From Saururus chinensis (Eukaryota; Streptophyta; Magnoliopsida; Piperales; Saururaceae): a DNA stretch of 64,000 nt. Location: assembly GCA_035235625.1 (NCBI GenBank), contig CP141143.1, positions 6,182,501 through 6,246,500 of the forward strand, written 5' to 3'. The position numbers were made by a program, and so were the translations under genes. The notes below the pieces were generated by a model that was not told where the DNA came from, ran no database searches, and was given only the letters and a program-made list of their open reading frames with translations. Below are positions 54,901 to 64,000 of this stretch, piece by piece. Every line of letters starts with the position of its first letter. Within the stretch, counting starts at the first letter, position 1.

Positions 54901-57177
54901 TCATAATCTCCTACGTCCTTGTCCTCGATGGTGGTGTACGAGCTCCTCATGATTTACCTCTGGCTGTGGCTCCGACTGGGGCTGGGGCTCAGGCTCGGGC
55001 TCGGGCTCCGGCTGCAACTCCATGTCAGGCTCCTGCTCGGGCTCCAGCTCAGCATAAGTAATAGATGGTACAATACGAGCTGGCCGATGTCGTCTATAGT
55101 ATAAAATCGGATCTGGCTGAGTAACATGTGTAGTGTCTGGAAATGATGAACCTGGAGGAGAGCTATATGCTGCTGATGATGATGGAATATCAGGGCATGA
55201 AGAGTGCATCGGCTGCGTCTGAGCGGCCTCGTCGACAGGATAATCTCGATGAACATCCGTGATCACCGAATGAAGTAGTGGCAAGCTATGAAGGATATCA
55301 TTAGACGCTCTAATCACCGACTCACATGCTGCTGCTAAGTCCTCGCGCGAAGTACAGGTGATAAGTGCATCACTCAAATACGCATTAGTATGTCGAATCT
55401 GACGAAGCTATAAAAAAATAAATTAAATATTAGATAAATAATTAAAACGAAATAAGAAAATAATATATGCCTTAATTAACAAAGTTGTACTTACTAGAGC
55501 TGCCTCAGATGCTCCCCTAGGCTGATATGTCATCTCCTCTACATCATCGCGCGGTAAAATATATCGCCGTGTAATCGGTAAATACCAGTGCATATAAATA
55601 CTACGAACATCTCGCAATGTTGTAGCCAGCTCCCCTCTAATAATATTGGCTCTCCTATCCTCCCATCGAGCAATATACGACGCATGATATATAGCCCAGT
55701 CAGTAATATGGCGGCCCTGTCGAGTGATGCGATGGACAAACTCGACAGTAGAAGGTGGGACCCCTTGCTCCAGGTTAAACTGGAGCATTACACGATCTGG
55801 CACATACATCTCTATAATCTCATAACATATGAGAGGGGTTCGAGAAAGCCACACCTCTCGACCGTTAGTGCAGAGTGGAGGTATCACAGCCAACAAGTCC
55901 TCCGAGTACGGCTGCCAAATAATCTATACAATATATAAAGATAAGTTAGTTTAAATAACGACAAAAATTTTTAAAATCATTACATAAAAAAGTTCAACAC
56001 GATAATAAAATTACCTGGTATGGCCGCTGGTGGTCTAACTCCCCTCTATACAAACGGAGGACTCCTTGTGGATTTTCGGTTCTCTTCTTCCGAACATTCC
56101 ACCTTAAGGAGTTAAATTTAAGAAATGAGTTCAGCATATGTACATAAAACGTTGCTTAAAAAGTAATGTGGTAAACATAAATACAACCTACCTCGCCCCT
56201 AATGGAGCACCCTCGACCAAGCGACCTATCTGAGTAGTTGGTCGGCCGACGTGTAAGTGCTCCCACGACCATAACTATGTCATAAAATAGTGATAACAAA
56301 TATTAGAATTAAAAAATTATACATGACTAAAACACCAAGTAAAGTTACACAATTATTTACCTAAAGAAGAGTCAGACAGCCCGCAATCCCCGATGTCATG
56401 GCCTGGCATGCCTTTCCTAACTCTCGGTATAAGAATGCGAGAGTAGCACTGCCCCATGAATAAGTGCCAGCCATGTCAAAGTCGGCAAGGAGAGAGAGAT
56501 ACGAAACATGCACGTGGCTGCTCGTGGTATCCGCAAATATGGTGGCTCCAAGTAAATGCAATATATAGGCTCGTGCATGCTGCTCGATAACTATCTCGGC
56601 TGGGAGCTCACGAAACTCCTGTAAGAGCCATCGTAGGCTCACTCGGCTACCACGCATCACTGTAGTAGGAGGAGCTCTACCAAGAAGTATAACTAATATA
56701 TCCATATGAGCTCCTCCTGTCGTGCCTGTCACCGGACGTCCATCAATACGGAGTCCTAATAGAACTGCCACATCCATGAGCGTGATGGACATCTCTCCAT
56801 ATGACAAATGAAATGTCTGTGTCTCCCTCCTCCATCTCTCAACAAGAGCTGTCAATAGAGGCCGATCGAGACGAACATACTGTAGATGAATGAAATGGCC
56901 GAATCCCGCTCGCTCGATATAAGGTAATATATGCTCATATATAGGCTAATGACGGAGATATTTAAAATGTTCGGTGCACTCAAGGTACCCGGGGTCCTAT
57001 AAAAAATTTTAAAATTATAACATGTCGTACTATATCAACAAAAAAAAATGAAACAAATTTTAAAAAAAGTTATCATACCTCTCCTCTCCAAATAGCAGCA
57101 GACCTATGTGACTCCTGCTCTACGAGTAAAGAAGCGTCACTCGGGCCTGACCCGTAACAAGGCTCTGCATGATCCAT
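54901..57177 (-). pseudogene. Plant mobile domain (PMD) gene inside the MULE, six exons, two TAG codons
   Basis: Exons (minus): 57177-57079, 56996-56361, 56274-56192, 56102-56015, 55923-55495, 55407-54901; all introns GT-AG and all phases agree, giving 1,842 nt (614 codons). N-terminal PMD motifs are HFIHLQYVRLDRPLLTALVE, TFHLSYGEMSITLMDVAVLL and GRPVTG. Later motifs are WSWEHLHVGRP, TPLICYEIIEMYVPDRVMLQ and YMHWYLPITRRYI. The C-terminus is an acidic Pro/Glu repeat tail (EPEPEPEPQPQ). This is the family annotated as serine/threonine phosphatase 7 long form homologue / MAIN-like. TAG codons at 56946-56948 and at the end of exon 2 (56362-56364, where the family has Gln) interrupt it. Confidence 0.9.
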
Positions 57178-57276
57178 ATGATCTGTGGAAGATGAAGATC
57201 ATATCATTAATCGTAAGGAATACATGCGTACGTAACTAAAAAAATATAATAAATACAGAGGTTGATTATATGTTTA

Positions 57277-60121
57277 CTAATCAACAGGAGGGTTTCTACA
57301 TGATTTACTATTATGCCCACTTTGTTTACACCTCCCGCATTTATATCCTCCTCTACCATCTATTTCCATTGTTTTGCGGTCCATAGTATTCCTAATGCTA
57401 ACAGACCGTGGGCGACCGGGTTGCTTTGTTGCTATCAGTGGGTATAACACAAACGGTATATCCCTCTCCCAATACTCCCGACCACGAGGAGAATAAAATT
57501 CTGCGGAGTACACATTTTTATAAGTAGAAGATGTGTAAAACAGTGATGCATTGATTGGCTCCCGCCGCTTTGCCCACACGGCGATAAGGTGCGAGCAAGG
57601 ATAACCATAAACCTGATGGATGTTGCATGTACAAGTATGCATCGCAACATTTACCATAACCTTGCGAGAACGAATTGATGTCACTTTGTACTGACTCCTG
57701 TTGATCCTATTAACTATATACTCCCCAATTTTTCTTGTTTGCTCTCTCAATATGGCTTCCACTCTAGGAGTATATGGGGTGGCCATGGCAGAGGCGGTAG
57801 AAGATCGTTTAACAAAAAATTTTATGAGCCGATAAAAGATAGCTGACACTAAAGCCTGCATAGGTAAACCTCGTGCCCCCTTCAAGACGCTATTTAAACT
57901 TTCAGCCATATTTGTAGTCGTCATGCCAAATGTCATAAAACCACCGTGTGCAAGGGACCACTGTGCAGGATGCAGTTCTCCTCCTAAGAGGAGATGTTTT
58001 GCCCTAGGACTCTCTTGACCAATCAAGTCCATTTTAGCATCAAACTTTTCTACTATGAGTGCACAAGCTGTTGCCCCAATCAAGTCCGTCAGTGTATCAT
58101 TTTTGAACTCCTTAAAATTTGCTTTTATGTGACGGATGCAATAACGATGGTGGTAATCAGGCTCTAGAAGAACCTCAGGCACTGCCTTCTGAAGCCCCTT
58201 ATGTCGATCTGAAATAATGACGATGTTCGTCATGCCCATCAGTACATGATCCCTCAATTCCATTAGAAACCATTTCCAATTGTCTCCATCTTCCTTCCCG
58301 ACAAGCCCGAATGCAAGAGGAAATAACCTATTATTTTCATCTGTAGCCGTTGCAGCCATAAGAGCACCAAGATATTTGCCATACAAGTGAGTGGCATCAA
58401 CGCCAATCACAGGGATGCAATGTCGAAACCCCGCTATAGACGGCCCAAACGCCCAAAACAACCGTCTAAATCTCCTACAAGTGCCACCCATCTGCACGAG
58501 GTACTACATCATCCTCTAAGCAGTAGTAGGTGTCAGGATTGGCTTCTTGCACCACCCTTAGGTACATTGGCAACAATTTATACGATTCTACCCAATCTCC
58601 ATAAATGGCCTTGATCGCCATATTCCTTGCTGCCCATGCTTTCTTATAAGATATGTCAACATGATACTTCTCCTTCATTCTTTGAATAATATCCCCTGGT
58701 GTGAGAGTTAATTCAGCTTGGATAGCGGGCATTATGACCTTCGAAATAAAGGAGGCACTGTACTGCCTATGATCTGTGCTAAGCTGGGCATTCCGACATG
58801 TGTGGTCACCTTTGTACGTTTTCAATTTAAAGTACCCACCACCCCTTTTGATTGAGCCATGCACTCTCCAAGGGCAAGTGCTATCAATGCACTTCACTGT
58901 ATACTCCGCTGGATTTGTTCGTACAACCTTGTATTTGACATTATTTTGAATGGAAAACTCCTGCATGGCTGTAACGAATGCTTCTTTATTCTCAAAGATG
59001 CAGCCAACGTATAACTCATATTCATTTTGTTGGTCCAAATCCATTGTAGAATTCACTGCCGCATCTATCTCCTCATCTATGATGTGTGCATAAAATGTCT
59101 CCACTTCACAGTACGACGGCTCTTCATCATCTACATTCATATCATTCCCAGCAATGACATTGTCTACTGCATCATCCCCCTCGCCGTCAACCATCTGTTG
59201 AGCACTTTCTTCACCTCTAACCCCTTCTACATTCATCTCAGAATCTTCTCCAGTTACTTCGTCAATATTATCTTCACCTTCATTATCCTCATTTTCATCA
59301 ATATTTTCACCGTAGACATATCCCCGCTACATATAAACATCGCATATGTATTAAATTTTGTAAGCCTAAAAAAGTTGAATTCATTTATAAATATATATTT
59401 CACCTCTGATTAGATGGTCCAGCATCGGTATGACCAACATACGTGTAGGGGTAATGAAGGCCCATCGAACTTTGAGTTTCATACCATGCACCGCCTTGAG
59501 ACATTTGAACGCTAAATGACTTGTGTGCATGCGTCGTGGACCTTCCATATTACACACAAAATCTCAAAATTTAGCTAAACGTATTTTCATTAAAGGATAA
59601 TAAGATTGAAAACGTATTCACAACTAAATCAACTCTTACCTCCAAGTAGGTCCACTTCCATCGTAAATAGGGGCAGATGACCTATGACGTTCATTTGAAG
59701 CTACTGTCATAGATAAATTTCCTTCTTCTTCGTCGTCCACCGGCACTTGCATATGACTTTCATTGTTCACATTTCTATCCGAGCTCCTATGTGAGCTTCT
59801 GTGAGAGCTCCTACGTGAACTACTTCGCCTTTCACTAGTCACTCGGGCCTCTTTTTCGAGAAATAACTCGAAAGAAATTTTGTCACATGAGTGGTGAAAC
59901 ATAAAGGCCATTGATGCATCATCATTTATGCACATTAGTATCATTCTCAATCCATAGGATGGAATATTACATTTGATAGTAATTTTCCATCTTCTTCGAT
60001 CCAACCCAACCTTGCTTGCTACGTGCATCTCAAATTCATCAAATGTAGACGGTTTCTTAATTAATAATCCTTCTATGCGTCCGTCGTAGTTAATTAAAAA
60101 ACTAACCATTTCTTCTGCCAT
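57277..60121 (-). pseudogene. MuDR-type MULE transposase (MURA-like), frameshifted
   Basis: Exon 1 at 60121-59640 (MAEEMVSFLINYDGRIEGLL, Ser/Arg repeat near 59790) ends at a GTAAGAG donor. A short exon lies at about 59541-59404 and the main exon starts near 59326 after an acidic region. The MuDR DNA-binding region (ELYVGCIFENKEAFVTAMQE, CIDSTCPWRVHGS) is at 59010-58800. The MULE catalytic domain from about 58440 has VIGVDATHLYGKY and VIISDRHKGL with two catalytic Asp, and TTNMAESLNSVLK. A SWIM zinc finger (CTCNIHQVYGYPCSH, near 57630) and CCHC knuckle (CGRCKQSGHNSKSC, near 57310) follow. The frame changes between about 58510 and 58475. The exon 2/3 phase is not resolved. Confidence 0.9.
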
Positions 60122-60834
60122 TTCTATTCAATTAATTCATAAACAATAAATTAAATTAATATTAGATTAAGCAAACTAATACTAATATCTACCCTAACCA
60201 ATATATTTTCAAAATATATACGCATAAAAATTAATAGATTTACTAAGTATATAAGCATATCATGAATACTTTATATTAATAAGCAAATTTCCTAATCAAT
60301 AAAATTACACAATTAATGCAATAACGCATGCAATGTCACAAACCATATAAAAACATGTTCAAAAACTCAAATCCTCCTCATTTTCCAAAATTTGAGAGAC
60401 TTGTCATCTTAAAAAATAAAAAACTCATTAATTAAAAATCCATCTCAATTCAATAATCTTAAACAAAAAAAACACACAAAACGACTAAGAACAATACTTC
60501 TAAAACTAGGGCTCAATGATGGCACAATAAAACTTTAAATTTTTTCAATGTAGCATACAAAAGATAAATTTCTTCAATGTAACATACAAAAGATGTATTA
60601 CAACGATTGAAAAAGAGGTAACCAAAAAAAAAAATTGAAGGACATGCACCAGAAAAATGAAATGGGAGTGGGCTTGACGTGGGCAGCGGCGGGCTAGACG
60701 TCGGCGGCGGGAATGGCGGCGTCCGGACGTCGGCAGAAGCAGCGGAGAGGACTGGAAGTCGTCGGCAGAGGCGGCGGAGCAAAAAACCACTGGAACGCGA
60801 CTGGAGGCAGAGCGGAGTCGTGGTTATAACCACG

Positions 60835-61217
60835 ATGATTTCGTCGTTCTGAACGACGAAATCAACTTAAGTTGATTTCGTCGTTTAGAATGACGAAATC
60901 AATGTTGCTCTGAAATAAGTCAAGTGTGGCTGTTTCGTCGTTTAGAACGATGAAATCATCTTAAGTTGATTTCGTCGTTCTAAACGACGAAACTGGGTCA
61001 AGTAATAAAAGGTTTCGTCGTTTAGAACGACGAAATCGTATTAAAACCAATTTTGTCTTTCTAAACAACGAAATTAACTTAAAAAATAAATAAAAAAGCC
61101 ACGCTGGCACCAGCTGCTTGGCTGGCGCATGCGTGGTAAAAACGTACACCACTTTGAAAAATATTTTTCAAAGTAATATATTTTGGTAAATTTTTTTTTT
61201 ATTTTAATAATTTTCTT
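60835..61217. repeat. Right TIR of the MULE with six palindromes
   Basis: Mirror of the left TIR: palindromes at 60837, 60874, 60932, 60968, 61012 and 61049, then the GCTGCTTGGCTGGCGC motif and the CACTTTGAAAAATATTTTTC hairpin, ending AATAATTTTCTT. Confidence 0.93.
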
Positions 61218-61226
61218 AAATAGAAA

Positions 61227-61894
61227 TAATGTTTGCCTTTGCATTACTAATGAAATATAAATATAGAAAAATAAAAATAAAGATCAGGGTATAATAATGA
61301 ACTGAAAGCGAGTAGGACAAGTACTGAGGTGTGATGTAGTCAGGCTTACAGCTCACGGTACGAGTCTTGAGAGCAATTCAATAGCGCGTAACATGTGCGA
61401 GACCGGGAAGTGTATTCGTAAGGGCAGGACTTATTTTACCCCTTAATTAGGTGGTCCATATTCCAGTGGCTTAACGCAGAAGACTCCTTCAAAACACAGA
61501 CGTTACGTACATAAATGGTTTTTAAACTAGCTGTTGCTTGTAAAATGTTTAAGTAGAAAACGCTACGCGCGACGATCCCAGTCTTGTCCGCACAAAATTG
61601 TTCAATATTCAATAAAACAAATAAGTCAAAGTAAACATCAATGGGGCTGAATTGTCACATTGAATCTTTGCTTGGACTTACTCGATCTCTTACTTTAACA
61701 TTGACTTAGACAAGACAAATGTAGAATTGAGATTCTCAGTTTCCCAAGCTGTCTTAGCTATTAAATCAAAGAATCATCGACTCTAGACAAACTAGCACGT
61801 TTCTTATCATTGACCCAGTACCTCCGAGGAGTTCGATCCACATGCAAGTCCATTATTCCAGAAGAAAGCCTGTAACACTTGGGCCCGGTTGCTT
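61227..61894. other. Sequence between the MULE and the gap; no gene recognised
   Basis: Nothing with coding or repeat structure was identified. It ends in an assembly gap. Confidence 0.4.
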
Positions 61895-61917
61895 NNNNNN
61901 NNNNNNNNNNNNNNNNN
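61895..61917. other. Assembly gap (23 N)
   Basis: A run of N. Sequence either side need not be contiguous as drawn. Confidence 0.99.
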
Positions 61918-62487
61918 GTGATTTATTTTCTGTATGTTGAGTGTTTTGATTTTACTCATACAAATTTGTGTCATTGTTGGTAATTTTCACCAATAATGAG
62001 ATAAGAGCTTGGGTGTAGGTTTAGGTTTGGCCTAAGGGTATATTTGTCCTAAATTAGGTCATATGAGATTAAGTGTTAAAATTCGAGAAATATGGAATAT
62101 TTGTATATCGAGCTAGGTAATATGAAAAAAATTCTTTAACTAATTGGGTACTAAAAAAGTGCAACATAAAATTATTTTCCCTTCTCATAAAAAGTAAGTT
62201 TCACCTTTTAATAAAAAAATATTAATTTTCCAAACTATTAATATAAGACACTCTATTTAACCATAAAAAAATTATTTATAAAAAAAGAGTTAATTTTATT
62301 TAGATTAGATAATAGAGCAAATGAAGTAAAAAGTCATTTATCACGTTGTATATTGAATCGAATAAAATAATTTTAAAAAATTTCGATTCGCTATTGTATT
62401 AATTCCGTACCCAAACAGCCCGCACTTTTTAATCTACCATTGTCGTTGTACCTAGAGTCTAAGGTGCGATATGATGCGATGCAAATC
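61918..62487. other. AT-rich sequence after the gap
   Basis: No gene recognised. The 5' LTR of the next copia element begins somewhere near its end. Confidence 0.4.
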
Positions 62488-62809
62488 TGTTGAACACTCA
62501 GCACCCATCAGCCACCATTTAAAAATAGGCACGTTACATATTCACAGTCGGAGATGTTTCTCAAAAAGTCTTCACCATTCTGTCTCTGTTAACCAAATTC
62601 AAACAAAACTAGCGTATTCCCATTGAGCACCTTCCTTTGCTCTGCCCGCCAACCTTTTCCTGTCTCTCTCTTCTCTCTTGTACCTCTCCCTGAAAGGTAC
62701 CGAGGCTCGTAGGAGGATTAACCCCCACCCTGAAGAAGATATGTAATCCGATGTAATATTCTTTCTCCTGGGATTTACACTAAACCCTCTTCAATTCAAA
62801 TTCACTTCA
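62488..62809 (+). repeat. 5' LTR of a plus-strand copia element (start uncertain)
   Basis: The right end is set by TTCACTTCA directly before a tRNA-Met primer site. TGTTGAACACTC at 62488 is a possible start, giving 322 bp, but the termini are not a clean inverted pair and the partner LTR is outside the window. Confidence 0.55.
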
Positions 62810-62822
62810 TGGTATCGAGAGC
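62810..62822 (+). other. tRNA-Met primer binding site
   Basis: TGGTATCGAGAGC immediately follows the LTR end. It resembles the TGGTATCAGAGC site common in plant copia elements. Confidence 0.75.
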
Positions 62823-63350
62823 TACCCAAAGCCTCTCCCCTTCCTGAGTGACCGTGAGCTCTTTCTGTCTCTACTCTGTGACACACTCCGGGCCCATCAC
62901 TCCTGTCGGTCATCTTGTTATTCCCATCCGGGCCCCTCACTGTACACCATCCCCGCCACTCATCTCTCCTCACAGGCCATCGTTTCTCGCCACTGTTTGC
63001 CTAAGTCTCCGGTCCTCCGCTCATCCACCACTACCTATACCTTACCGCTGCTCACCACTGCTCCGGCCTATCCCTCTATCGCTCCTCCTTCCCGTTCTCT
63101 GACTTCTCACGGTCGCCAGCTCCACCTCCGGCCCTTCATCCCCATCTTCTCCTCGCCCTCCAGCAAGCCGCTCCTCTCACCCCGCACCTCGACCTCTGTC
63201 TTTTTCTCCGGCCCTTCTCCTCCACCGGCCAGTGACCCCCTCCATCACCATCCCTTCCCCTTGCCTTCCCTCCGTGGCGAGCCCCCTTTTTCCGGCAAAG
63301 CTCTGTCCTTTTTCCTCCTACGCACACTCTCTGCACCTCCCCTAATTCCC

Positions 63351-64000
63351 ATGGATCCCTCAGCTTCTCCAGCACCCATCACCGCCTCCAACAAAGCCGA
63401 TCAATCCCTGCCCATTGCTCCTCCTATCGTGGCCGACTTCCTCCACCCCGTCCCCTCCTCCATCAAATTCCTCGTATCCAATCTGACCAGCCTCATCACC
63501 GTTTGCCTTGACAGCTCCAAATTTCTGGTCTGGCGCACTCCTACAGCCTTTGCTCTAGATGCCTATGGTGTGCTGCCCTACATTGACGGCACTCTGCCAT
63601 GCCCCTCGCCGGCTGACTCCTTTGCCCGGCCCTCTTACTCCGACTGGATCACCACGGACCACCACCTGCTTGTATTCCTCCAGGCCACCATCAAACCGAC
63701 TCTCGTTTGCCATTTCCTCACTTACACCACTGCGGCCGCTCTCTGGCATGCCGTAGCTGCCATATACTCATTTGCCTCTCCAACCGCCATGATCCACCTC
63801 ATGGGAGAACTGCGCTGCTGCGGCTTCAGCCCAACCAGCATGGCGGCCTACCTTGACCAAATCCGCCAGTTGGTCGACCAGCTTGCTGTTGTTGGCATCT
63901 TGATCAACGATGCCGACCTGCTCCATCAGACCCTCGTCGGCCTCCCTCCTGACTGCACCTCCTTTGCTGCCGGAATCCCTCATTCTCGTCTCAAGCCATA
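63351..64000 (+). CDS. copia gag polyprotein, N-terminal part, runs off the window
   Basis: An ATG at 63351 opens a frame that is uninterrupted to the end (216 codons). After a Pro/Ala-rich start it shows the usual plant copia gag layout: LTSLITVCLDSSKFLVWRTP, GVLPYIDGTLPCPSP, DWITTDHHLLVFLQAT and TTAAALWHAVAAIYS, then MAAYLDQIRQLVDQLAVVG and LVGLPPDCTSFAA. Gag forms the particle around the element RNA. The 540 bp between primer site and ATG is C-rich leader. It is the only long undamaged TE reading frame here, but its 3' part and LTR pair cannot be seen. Confidence 0.85.
   Translation, partial: MDPSASPAPITASNKADQSLPIAPPIVADFLHPVPSSIKFLVSNLTSLITVCLDSSKFLVWRTPTAFALDAYGVLPYIDGTLPCPSPADSFARPSYSDWITTDHHLLVFLQATIKPTLVCHFLTYTTAAALWHAVAAIYSFASPTAMIHLMGELRCCGFSPTSMAAYLDQIRQLVDQLAVVGILINDADLLHQTLVGLPPDCTSFAAGIPHSRLKP

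Larger units (their letters stand above)
54297..61217 (-). mobile_element. Mutator-like element (MULE) with transposase and PMD gene
   Basis: A 6,921 bp element with 9 bp TSD AAATAGAAA at 54288-54296 and 61218-61226. TIRs of about 390 bp start GGGAAAATTATTAAAATAA on the left and AAGAAAATTATTAAAATAA inverted on the right. It contains a MuDR-type transposase gene and downstream, same strand, a plant mobile domain gene. Both are damaged, so this copy is probably non-autonomous now. Confidence 0.95.

Overview
This window is plant nuclear DNA. It holds a multi-exon plant glutamate receptor-like (GLR) gene, Ty1/copia and Ty3/gypsy LTR retrotransposons with plant-type tRNA primer sites, hAT, Stowaway and Mutator-like DNA transposons, and a plant mobile domain (PMD) gene. 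The retrotransposon and GLR types fit a flowering plant, probably a eudicot; I cannot name the species. There is no prokaryotic gene organisation. I see no intact host gene: nearly everything is transposable element (TE) or TE-broken gene. Most element borders below were placed by eye from matching termini plus target-site duplications (TSDs).

Left part (1-23 kb): one GLR gene on the minus strand, now a pseudogene. Exons 5, 4 and 3 lie at 278-1666. The large exon 2 is split into three pieces (1778-2154, 7996-8838, 17928-17992) by a 5.8 kb gypsy element (TSD CCAAT) and a 9.1 kb copia element (TSD GGCTT). Exon 1 with the signal peptide is at 22684-22972. A small internal deletion also shifts the exon 2 frame. 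A 1.7 kb solo LTR (TSD ATGTG) sits inside the zinc knuckle of the copia gag. Intron 1 holds a 2.2 kb non-autonomous hAT element with a fold-back inside it, and a Stowaway MITE.

24-33 kb: a degraded hAT transposase gene is cut by an unusual 3.7 kb retroelement unit whose two ends are the same LTR end in inverted orientation, flanked by TSD ATTAT. Beside it lie a gypsy integrase remnant, another LTR fragment and a 358 bp hAT MITE with a perfect 8 bp TSD.

33.6-52.4 kb: a nest of solo LTRs. An old LTR (A) is split by LTR C (TSD ACTCT). C is itself split by a 5 kb LTR (B, TSD CGTAT), a 1.1 kb LTR (D) and a second B copy (B', TSD CCGAC). B' holds an Athila/Tat-like element that keeps gag and protease but has lost reverse transcriptase and integrase.

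54-61 kb: a 6.9 kb Mutator-like element (MULE; 9 bp TSD AAATAGAAA) with ~390 bp terminal inverted repeats, each carrying six ~27 bp palindromes. It carries two minus-strand genes: a MuDR-type transposase and a six-exon PMD gene. The PMD exons join in frame, but two codons are TAG and the transposase has a frameshift.

Right edge: a 23-base assembly gap, then the 5' end of a plus-strand copia element (LTR end, primer binding site, open gag) running off the window. Nonsense codons in the three long single-frame TE genes are all TAG or TAA, mostly where the family has Gln, which suggests C-to-T decay under methylation.
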